Of a DNA stretch of 10,737 nt, positions 1-5,723 are shown in pieces. The position numbers and the translations under genes were made by a program. The notes under the pieces were generated by a model. The model made no database searches. It was not told the DNA's origin and saw nothing but the letters and a program-made list of their open reading frames with translations. Numbering within the stretch: the stretch's first letter is position 1; each line of letters opens with the position of its first letter. The stretch is taken from assembly GCA_015494185.1 (NCBI GenBank), contig WGBT01000304.1:1-10737 (forward strand). The letters run 5' to 3'. Source of the DNA: Hyphomicrobiales bacterium. Lineage in GTDB: Bacteria > Pseudomonadota > Alphaproteobacteria > Rhizobiales > S144-35.

Positions 1-143
1 CATCAGCTTCGTTCGCGCCCTGCAAAAGGCAAACGGCATTTATTGAGGAGCTGCCGAGGGCTGCAACTATCCATAATGTTTCAACTGAAGTTTTTTGTGG
101 CACCTCAACAGGTTGTCGATCGTGAGATTTAATCTGCAGATGG
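1..143. other. Left-edge stretch with no recognised gene
   Basis: No gene can be supported here. In one plus frame a short open stretch enters from the window edge and stops with TGA at 44-46, ending in the residues ISFVRALQKANGIY. This could be the tail of a gene lying to the left, but it is too short to identify. The rest, up to the transposase relic, has stops in all plausible frames and no strong hairpin. I could not recognise an inverted repeat that would mark the left end of the insertion sequence. Confidence 0.3.
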
Positions 144-635
144 GTGGTTGGTGGTTTGGCGCGGAATAGAGGGGCGCCAATTGTCGCGCTGATGGCTCTG
201 GCCCATGCAAAGGCGTGTACAGATATGGCGGCGTTCGCCCGTATCAAGCGCGATTTTCCCCTGAAATTCACTGAGATGAAAAATGGACCGCCGTCGCACG
301 ATACGTTTTCCCAGGTGTTTCACCTGCTCGATCCCGCCGCCTTCCATGGCTGTTTTATAAGCTTCATGCAGCGCTTGGCAAAGCGCTGCAAAGGCGTGAT
401 TGCGCTTGACGGCAAGGTGCTCAGGCGGTCCATGAATAAGGCGAAAGGCTTTTCGCCATTGCATCTCCTGCAGGCCTTTGCGGTCGAGGCGCGACTGATC
501 CTGTGCCAGCAAAAGGTCGGCGAAAAGTCCAACAAAATCACCGCCGTGCCGGAATTGCTGAAGGGAGCCGCTATAAATGCATCTGCTCCCCTCCACCTCC
601 TTCTTGGCTTCCCGCCATATTTTGGCCCCCTGTGA
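144..635 (+). pseudogene. ISAs1-family transposase, degenerate N-terminal remnant
   Basis: This plus-strand reading frame (163 codons, nominal GTG start) resembles the N-terminal half of ISAs1-family (H-repeat-associated) DDE transposases. Family signatures are the GPPSHDTFSQVFHLLDP block (about residues 48-64), the first catalytic aspartate in GVIALDGKVLRR (D89), and the run from PLHLLQAFAVEARLIL to QQKVGEKSNKITAVPELL (about 105-139). Intact family members are usually well over 300 residues. Here the match ends near residue 147 (base 583). The region that should carry the second catalytic Asp reads KGAAINASA, so that residue appears lost, probably through a small deletion followed by a frameshift, and the tail is unrelated. 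The usual N-terminus is also missing. It is the only coding-like relic on the plus strand and sits just beyond the soxA terminator. An inactive relic is very likely; I could not define the ends of the original element. Confidence 0.85.
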
Positions 636-689
636 CGGAATGCGATTGCCCTGTATCCCCTGCAGTCGATCTCTGCAAGACCTTCTCCC

Positions 690-724
690 CAAAGAAAAGC
701 GGCCCCCTTAATAGAAGCCGCTTT
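690..724 (-). terminator. Rho-independent terminator of soxA / the sox operon
   Basis: The arms AAAGCGGC (696-703) and GCCGCTTT (717-724) form a perfect 8-bp GC-rich stem with a 13-nt loop. Read on the minus strand, the stem is followed by CTTTTCTTT (690-699), a good U-tract. It lies 56 bp after the soxA stop codon, in the correct orientation to end the sox transcript. It implies that no further gene is co-transcribed downstream of soxA. Confidence 0.75.
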
Positions 725-780
725 CTAAAGATGGCAAAGTTTTGTTGGCAGCGAAATGCCTCACAAAAGCCTCAAACTGT

Positions 781-1608
781 TTAGTTCCGCACCGCTGGGG
801 TCTCGACAGTCAGGCCATTGCCACGCCAGGCAAGATAAAGTTCAAGATTGTTATAGACATCAGAACCTTTCTTGAACGGTTTCGCGCGAACCTGTTTATT
901 ACAGCCCCTGAAGCGGCGATGGAGCGAGCCTGGTTTCTGCCACTTCAAGCGGTAGACTGGAAAACCGTTGGATTGACCCTGAGACAGGGTATTCATGCGC
1001 AACAGATTGCCATAATTATTTTCATGGCAATGAGCACATGACATATCCATCATACCGCGCCGTTCATAGTAGAATTTTTTACCGGCTTCCCAAAACGGTT
1101 TGTTTTCCGCCGTGACTTTCACATTGATGGGCATGCCATGCGACTGACGCTTAACATAAATCATCATGCCCAACATTTCTTTGGAATCAAAATCCTTGAA
1201 GGGTTTCGCCTTCATTTTTTCAGTTCGGCAAAGATTGATGCGCTGCTCAAGACTGATCAGCTTTTTCCACGGCTTGTAATACATCGGATATTTCAGCGCG
1301 ACACCTTTCATAGAAGCCGCCGCATCCTTATGGCAACTGGCGCAAGACTTGCCCGCAGCGCCTTCAACCTTGTTCCACAGCGCTTCGCCCTCAGCATACC
1401 AGAGCATACCAGGATTATCGAATTCATCATCCTGTGCCGCCTGGGTTTCCTTTTTGGCGAAGTGATAGCCAGACCAGACCTCTGACAATGGAAAATCCTT
1501 GTCTTTCGGGATGACGGGCTTGGTCTTGCCATCAGCCGCCAAGACCGGCGTTGCAAGAGCCGACAGCAAAAAGGCTCCGCCCAACGCAATCAGTGTTTTC
1601 CTTCCCAT
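781..1608 (-). CDS. soxA: SoxA, diheme c-type cytochrome subunit of SoxXA (L-cysteine S-thiosulfotransferase)
   Basis: SoxA pairs with SoxX in the periplasm and catalyses oxidative attachment of thiosulfate to the swinging-arm cysteine of SoxY, the entry step of the Sox pathway. The protein is 275 residues. A Sec signal peptide (residues 1-24, cut after VLA) precedes two heme-binding motifs, CASCH (89-93) and CAHCH (191-195), so this is the diheme type. C127 (INLCRTEK) is the likely axial ligand of the first heme. C236 in RRFRGCNKQVRA is the family's heme-ligand/active-site cysteine that carries a persulfide. I chose the ATG at 1608 because a strong GGAGGAG site lies just upstream and the signal peptide starts there. 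The frame stays open upstream to 1767 but that part does not look like protein. soxX lies 187 bp upstream; a terminator follows. No soxK-like gene or soxYZ follows. Confidence 0.95.
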   Translation of the reverse strand: MGRKTLIALGGAFLLSALATPVLAADGKTKPVIPKDKDFPLSEVWSGYHFAKKETQAAQDDEFDNPGMLWYAEGEALWNKVEGAAGKSCASCHKDAAASMKGVALKYPMYYKPWKKLISLEQRINLCRTEKMKAKPFKDFDSKEMLGMMIYVKRQSHGMPINVKVTAENKPFWEAGKKFYYERRGMMDMSCAHCHENNYGNLLRMNTLSQGQSNGFPVYRLKWQKPGSLHRRFRGCNKQVRAKPFKKGSDVYNNLELYLAWRGNGLTVETPAVRN

Positions 1609-1795
1609 AATAATCTCCTCCTTGCGTCTCGTCTCAACGGCCTTCGGTTTGCAATAGCCCGGGGAGTAACGATTCTTCTTAAACGAACGCTTTTCCAAAT
1701 GAACAGTCTTGGGTTCATGATCGGCTCTGGATTGGCCCCGGCCCTTACTCACCACCTCCAGCGACAAACGAGCGACGCAACTTCCTCCTCGGCGG
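1609..1795. other. soxX-soxA intergenic spacer
   Basis: This 187-bp spacer separates two genes that often lie closer together. It holds the soxA ribosome binding site (GGAGGAG, next to 1615-1622). A small inverted repeat, ATGAAC (1699-1704) and GTTCAT (1713-1718) with an 8-nt loop, is present, together with the palindrome GGCCCCGGCC near 1734. Neither is followed by a T-run on the minus strand, so I see no terminator; soxX and soxA are probably co-transcribed. Confidence 0.45.
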
Positions 1796-2359
1796 TTATT
1801 TCAATGTTTTCAAATAAGCGACAACGTCTTCAACACGGGATGGTGACAACATCACCTTACCTTTGCAGTTCTCTTTGATGCGCACAAACGGCCCGTCCTT
1901 ATGGAAGGCAGGCATAATCGTATCCGGGAAGACTTTCTTCGGATCAACGATCAACATCCGTAGTTCGCCTTCAGTATAACGGCTGGCAACACCATCCAAC
2001 TCCGGTCCCACCTCACCATGGAAGCCATATTTGGCCTGGCTCTTCAGATCGCCGGGTTTGACCAGTTTCAAAATTGCTTCCACTTTATGACACGCAATGC
2101 AATTGCCAAGTTTGCGGTTGACAATCCATTCCAATCCCTTCTTCGGATCACCAGGCTTGCCGGTCAGCGATTCATTGATCGCCACATCGATATTTTTACC
2201 TTTGGAGATCTTGTATTTGGCTTGTTTGGCATCAGCCTCCTCGGCCAAAGTCTTTGAATAACAAGGCTTGGCTTTCTTGGCTTGGGCCGTTGCCGGCATT
2301 GATGAAAGTGCGAAAACACTTAGCAATGCGGCCCCAAGAGCCAGATATGTTCGCTGCAT
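1796..2359 (-). CDS. soxX: SoxX, monoheme c-type cytochrome subunit of SoxXA
   Basis: SoxX is the small electron-accepting subunit of the periplasmic SoxXA complex. It takes electrons released when SoxA joins thiosulfate to SoxYZ and passes them to a small cytochrome. The protein is 187 residues with a Sec signal peptide (1-27, cut after AQA). A single heme site CIACH lies at 87-91 in the context NRKLGNCIACHKV. The GEVGPELDGVASRY block (116-128) and the probable axial ligand M149 in DTIMPAF are typical SoxX features, as is the C-terminal VEDVVAYLKTL helix. Two extra cysteines, C33 near the mature N-terminus and C165, could form a disulfide; this is inference. The ATG at 2359 follows a purine-rich GAGGAAGGG site; an alternative upstream in-frame start at 2407 lacks a signal peptide directly after it. 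soxB lies 543 bp upstream and soxA 187 bp downstream. Confidence 0.95.
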   Translation of the reverse strand: MQRTYLALGAALLSVFALSSMPATAQAKKAKPCYSKTLAEEADAKQAKYKISKGKNIDVAINESLTGKPGDPKKGLEWIVNRKLGNCIACHKVEAILKLVKPGDLKSQAKYGFHGEVGPELDGVASRYTEGELRMLIVDPKKVFPDTIMPAFHKDGPFVRIKENCKGKVMLSPSRVEDVVAYLKTLK

Positions 2360-2422
2360 GGTTCCCTTCCTCTTTTCCTCGTCGAAATTTTTAATTTCCG
2401 AATTCAAGCACCATCTCGCACT

Positions 2423-2462
2423 GATTGTCTCACCTTGATTGGGATTGTCTCACCTTGATGAG
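2423..2462. repeat. 2 x 20-bp tandem duplication upstream of soxX
   Basis: The 17-base core GATTGTCTCACCTTGAT occurs at 2423-2439 and again at 2443-2459, giving a 20-bp period. On the minus strand each copy reads ATCAAGGTGAGACAATC, which contains an AAGGTG stretch similar to a ribosome binding site, but no suitable start codon follows at the right distance. The second copy ends 64 bp from the soxX start, so the repeat lies within the likely leader or promoter region. Confidence 0.85.
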
Positions 2463-2463
2463 C

Positions 2464-2510
2464 ACATGATCGCTTGCCGATCGGTTTCCGGCATGATTGC
2501 TGATCGGCGG
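2464..2510. promoter_or_regulatory. Inverted/direct repeat cluster upstream of soxX (possible operator)
   Basis: TGCCG (2475-2479) pairs with CGGCA (2489-2493), and GCCGATC (2476-2482) can alternatively pair with GATCGGC (2502-2508), so two mutually exclusive hairpins are possible. CCGATCGG (2477-2484) is itself palindromic. The block also contains an imperfect direct repeat, CATGATCGC...GATCGG and CATGATTGCTGATCGG. A regulator site for the soxXA part of the cluster is a possible reading; the factor is unknown. Confidence 0.25.
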
Positions 2511-2902
2511 GGTAATCAACTTGTTGGGCCTATCGCATCGTTGCTTTGAATCGCTCGACTGTCAGTACCCTGCTTTCAAGCCATCATCCTTCACACCATG
2601 ATCCTCGGTCAAAGCCCTCCCTCCCACCTGGCTGTTCATCCCATCAATTCTACTCTACACAGATTTCACGGCGGCATTTGAGTTCTTCCCATACCGGCTC
2701 TCCTCATCTTGAATTGAGCAGCCAAGTTGACGTGACCACCGAAGTCCTCCTCTTGAGGCTGCGATCTTTTGCCGCTCCCGTCAACTCTTTTCTCCCCTCT
2801 TCACGCATTTCTTTACCGATTTTTTCTCTTTACAGACAAATGCTTTAACCTTTGCCCCAATCAATTAACCTCTCGAAGAATGAAAAGCCTTCTCACCATG
2901 AC

Positions 2903-4864
2903 TTAGGTCGCCTCCCCTGGATAATCGGCAATGCCTGGATCTTTGAGGACATTGACCAGTTTGGGATGATTCACCTTCTTCAACCGGTAAACATTATCGC
3001 TATCTTTGTTTTTCAAGATGTGATCCCGCACCACATCCCACATCAACCGCCCTTTGGGCGTACGATTGACCACAGCCCAACCGGCAACCTTGTATGTCTT
3101 GCCGGGTTCGATTGGCGTGCCATCGTCAAGCCGCGCATCAGAGATACGTTCATAAAGTTTCTTGGTGGGATCAATGGTGTAATCCATGCCGCCAACACGC
3201 ACCATATCCCCTCCCGATTGCAGATAGGGATCGGGATCAAACAGGTTGTCCGCCACAGCCTCGAGAATGTCGAGCAACTGCTTGCCCGTCATCTCCGCAA
3301 CATAGGTTTCGCCATAAGTCATGGAACACTGGTTCAACACATCTTCCATGGTGATCCAATCACCTTTCAGCGTTGTGGTCCCCCAACGCACACCAGCGGA
3401 CATGGCAATATCTGCGCCATATTCTTCGCGCAAAGCATTGCAAAGCACTTGATCCCAGGTCCCCATGAAATTGCCGCGGCGATAGAGTGTGACCCCCGCA
3501 ATGGCCAGCTTTTCTTCCAAAATCGCCTTGAAGCTTTTGCCATTGCGCAACTTACTGTTGGAACGTTCGGGATTGCGGCTTGCAACCACCTTGTCATCAT
3601 AGATTTGGGAGCGCATCTGGTCGAGATAGGCTTGCATCTCCTTGTCCGCCGGCAACAGATTGGCAAACACAGGCAACATCTTGTAATGGGCTTGTTTCAG
3701 CTTACCGCCTTCAAACTCCAGATCCATCGTCCCAACAAATTTGCCATTTGAGCCGGCATTGGTTACCAGACAAGTGCCGCCTTCCTTGTCTTTCACAGGG
3801 ATCGCCATGGGAATCCCGTCATGGGTATGACCGCCGAAAACCGCATCAATTCCCGGGCAATTCTTGGCCATCTTGATATCCACATCCATACCATTATGCG
3901 ACACCAAAATCAGCGCATCGGGTTTTTCTTCGCGGCGAATTTTCTTGACCAGGGCCGCCATGTCGTCTTCACGAATGCCAAAGGACCAATCGGGGAAAAA
4001 TTCCGGCGGATTGGCATTGGCGGTGCGGGGAAAGGCTTGCCCAACAACGGCAATCCGCCGCCCGCCAACCTTCTTGATGACATAGGGCCTAAAAGCGTGC
4101 CCGGTTTCCTCGTTATAAAGCCCGCGGCCACCATATTTTTCCACCAAATCCAGATAACTGTCCTCCATCAAGGAATCCTCCTTGACCCGGACATTCTGGC
4201 CGATGAAATCCCCCTTGAACAGCGACACATTGTGGAGCACTTGGCTTTCCGGATAGGTGAATTCCCAGTGCCCCACCATCACATCAACACCGAGAATGTT
4301 CGCCGCTTTGACCATATCAACCCCGCGGGTCCACAAGCTGGTGCCCGAGCCCTGCCAGCTATCACCACCATCAAGAGTAATGGTGTTCTCAACCCCGCCG
4401 GCATCGCGGCGCAAACTATCAAGCAATGTCTTGATATGGGCAAAGCCCCCCATCTTGCCGTAGCGCTTGGCATTTTCCTCGAAATTCAGATAGGTATAGG
4501 CATAGGCATAAATACCATTGGGATCGGTCGGCAGTTTGAGATATTCAAGCAATTTCTTGCCAACCATATGCGGCGGGCGTCCAAAGGCCTCTCCCATGCC
4601 GAGATTGACATTCGGTTCGCGGAAATAGATCGGCAACAATTGCGCATGTACATCGGTGATATGCAAAATCCGCACATCTCCCTTCATGGGTAACTTATAA
4701 AAGTCTTTCGACACACCCGCTTGCGCATAAGCGTCTCGTGACCACAACCACCCAGCACTACCTGTTCCGGCAATCAGACCTCCAAGACCCAATAGCTTCA
4801 TGAAATTGCGGCGATCAATGCGGCCCAGCAGCTTCATGAGATTGCGGCGTTCAATATAAGACAA
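2903..4864 (-). CDS. soxB: SoxB, thiosulfohydrolase (dimanganese) with duplicated Tat motif
   Basis: SoxB hydrolyses the terminal sulfone of the cysteine-S-thiosulfonate on SoxY and releases sulfate in the periplasm. It belongs to the 5'-nucleotidase-like metallophosphoesterase fold. In the 653-residue form called here, metal-site motifs run in order: DVH (71-73), LDGGDSWQG (from 164), GHWEFTY (198-204), GQN (to 224), SHNGMD (322-327) and GGHTHD (344-349). The C-terminal domain with the SAGVRWG block is also typical. I start at TTG 4864 because GGGGAG (4871-4876) sits 6 nt upstream; an earlier TTG at 4885 and an ATG at 4837 have no such site. The signal region has two consecutive twin-arginine motifs, ERRNLMKLLG and DRRNFMKLLG, made by a 36-bp DNA duplication; the hydrophobic core follows the second. 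soxX follows downstream. Function is near certain; the start is less so. Confidence 0.95.
   Translation of the reverse strand: MSYIERRNLMKLLGRIDRRNFMKLLGLGGLIAGTGSAGWLWSRDAYAQAGVSKDFYKLPMKGDVRILHITDVHAQLLPIYFREPNVNLGMGEAFGRPPHMVGKKLLEYLKLPTDPNGIYAYAYTYLNFEENAKRYGKMGGFAHIKTLLDSLRRDAGGVENTITLDGGDSWQGSGTSLWTRGVDMVKAANILGVDVMVGHWEFTYPESQVLHNVSLFKGDFIGQNVRVKEDSLMEDSYLDLVEKYGGRGLYNEETGHAFRPYVIKKVGGRRIAVVGQAFPRTANANPPEFFPDWSFGIREDDMAALVKKIRREEKPDALILVSHNGMDVDIKMAKNCPGIDAVFGGHTHDGIPMAIPVKDKEGGTCLVTNAGSNGKFVGTMDLEFEGGKLKQAHYKMLPVFANLLPADKEMQAYLDQMRSQIYDDKVVASRNPERSNSKLRNGKSFKAILEEKLAIAGVTLYRRGNFMGTWDQVLCNALREEYGADIAMSAGVRWGTTTLKGDWITMEDVLNQCSMTYGETYVAEMTGKQLLDILEAVADNLFDPDPYLQSGGDMVRVGGMDYTIDPTKKLYERISDARLDDGTPIEPGKTYKVAGWAVVNRTPKGRLMWDVVRDHILKNKDSDNVYRLKKVNHPKLVNVLKDPGIADYPGEAT
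4788..4859. repeat. 2 x 36-bp near-perfect tandem duplication inside soxB signal region
   Basis: The strongest matching parts are 4794-4819 and 4830-4855, which differ at only two of 26 bases (plus strand AGCTTCATGAAATTGCGGCG versus AGCTTCATGAGATTGCGGCG at their left ends). The 36-bp period equals 12 codons and keeps the reading frame, so it duplicates the twin-arginine segment of the SoxB signal peptide. Confidence 0.9.
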
Positions 4865-4926
4865 CGTTCTCTCCCCGGAATTCAATCGTTCGTACCCGAT
4901 TTCTCGTTGCGCGATTGGAGCGCATC

Positions 4927-4966
4927 TTCTTTTACCCTGGTTCTTTTTCTTTTACCCCGGTTCTTT
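4927..4966. repeat. 2 x 20-bp tandem duplication upstream of soxB
   Basis: TTCTTTTACCCTGGTTCTTT (4927-4946) is followed directly by the same 20 bases with one change (T to C, 4947-4966). A further 8-bp repeat, TTTCACCC twice, starts at 4964. On the minus strand the array is purine-rich and lies about 60-100 bp upstream of the soxB start, in the likely leader. Confidence 0.9.
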
Positions 4967-5063
4967 CACCCTTTCACCCTCGCTCTCACTTTCGCACCGT
5001 CTCAACGAGCATGATGATTTTTAAGGGCAATCACTCCAATGGTCGCCTTCTTCTCACAATGTC

Positions 5064-5107
5064 ACGTTTCATGTAATGTAATGTCTCATGTTATGAGATT
5101 ACGTTTC
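5064..5107. promoter_or_regulatory. Palindromic island upstream of soxB (possible operator)
   Basis: A perfect inverted repeat TCTCAT (5084-5089), 3-nt centre, ATGAGA (5093-5098) is enclosed by a direct repeat ACGTTTC at 5064-5070 and 5101-5107. ATGTA repeats lie between them (5071-5080). The layout resembles a transcription-factor site placed about 200 bp upstream of soxB. The factor is unknown; Sox clusters are often controlled by an ArsR-type SoxR, but I cannot show that its site is present. Confidence 0.35.
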
Positions 5108-5674
5108 GCCATAAAGGGCAAAAGAAACTTCTTCGTGAGAAAATCAACCTCGATGAGCCCACAGCACTTTAAAGTTCCCACCTTTTCCTGTCTTTCAAGT
5201 GTCTTGAATGGAGCCGCAAAGATCAATCATCAGCCTTTGCCTTCACCTTGCTCAGCTTCAAATTGAATATTGCCATCAAGCTTAGCTCACTCCGCATCAT
5301 TGCGGCTGGCCTTTGTCAGCACCGGTTTCGAGTTTGGCAAACATCCCTGGCACCACAAGGTCATCATGGCACTCGGTTCCCTGGCGATTGCCTTTTTCGG
5401 GCTTTATTGAACCATCGAACGCCTACAGATGATCTAAGACTTCAATGGCCCAATGAGCCGGAGCCTTGTTGCCCTCCCTTCGACTCTCTCCCTTGCTTCA
5501 AAGAGAAGCCAACCTTAGAACACCAGCCTGCAATCGCAGAGAAAAAGTTTGGCAGGAGCGGCTTTGCCCTCACTTGCCAAGAAAGATAGCCCGGCCCTGT
5601 TCTTAACAGCAATTGGGGAATCCCCTGAGGCTGTCGCAGATCCCGTCTTAAATCCAATAATGAAACAGTTACCC

Positions 5675-5706
5675 GCCCCATTCCCCCACAAAGGACGAAA
5701 TGGGGC
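5675..5706 (-). terminator. Weak stem-loop after acsA (possible terminator)
   Basis: GCCCCATT (5675-5682) and AATGGGGC (5699-5706) form a perfect 8-bp stem with a 16-nt loop, 17 bp beyond the acsA stop codon. The minus-strand sequence after the stem (GGGTAACTGTTTC) has no real U-tract, so this may only be a stabilising or weak termination hairpin. Confidence 0.4.
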
Positions 5707-5723
5707 CAAGGCTTTGCTGCTTC

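Larger units (their letters stand above)
2360..2902. other. Long soxB-soxX spacer, no gene supported
   Basis: This 543-bp stretch holds no convincing gene. A 100-codon plus-strand frame at 2546-2848 is rich in Ser, His, Pro and Leu, without family resemblance, and reflects a pyrimidine-rich plus strand. The soxX transcript leader would therefore be purine-rich. Near soxX lie a 2 x 20-bp tandem repeat and a cluster of inverted repeats, listed separately. I found no clear terminator after soxB, so read-through into soxX is possible, but a separate soxX promoter in this spacer is equally plausible. Confidence 0.5.
4865..5723. other. Long acsA-soxB spacer, no gene supported
   Basis: This 859-bp stretch is the largest non-coding block in the window. 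Short open frames exist on both strands (for example 5039-5266 and 5248-5589 plus, 5442-5681 minus), but their compositions are irregular, none resembles a family I know and none has a convincing ribosome binding site. The block holds the soxB ribosome binding site, a 2 x 20-bp tandem repeat, a palindrome-rich island near 5064-5107 and a stem-loop after acsA. The soxB promoter is expected here, but I could not pick a clear -35/-10 pair. Confidence 0.5.

Noticed and set aside
2..46. Short open stretch entering from the left edge (ISFVRALQKANGIY, stop at 44-46)
   Set aside because: Fourteen codons cannot be identified; it may be the end of a neighbouring gene but chance is equally likely.
1609..1767. 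Upstream in-frame extension of soxA (53 codons)
   Set aside because: The signal peptide and strong ribosome binding site fix the start at 1608; the extension is basic, irregular sequence within the spacer.
2371..2415. Possible short leader peptide (ATG GTG CTT GAA TTC GGA AAT TAA) before soxX
   Set aside because: Seven codons without a well-placed ribosome binding site or attenuator-like hairpins; too easily a chance frame.
2546..2848. 100-codon plus-strand frame in the soxB-soxX spacer
   Set aside because: Its Ser/His/Pro-rich translation follows from the pyrimidine-rich strand; no family resemblance and no good ribosome binding site.
2852..4693. Two long plus-strand open frames (299 and 290 codons) opposite soxB
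   Set aside because: Both mirror the soxB coding sequence in antisense; soxB metal-site motifs prove the minus strand is the coding one.
5039..5589. Two plus-strand frames (75 and 113 codons) upstream of acsA's end
   Set aside because: Irregular composition, no homology recognised, no clear start signals.
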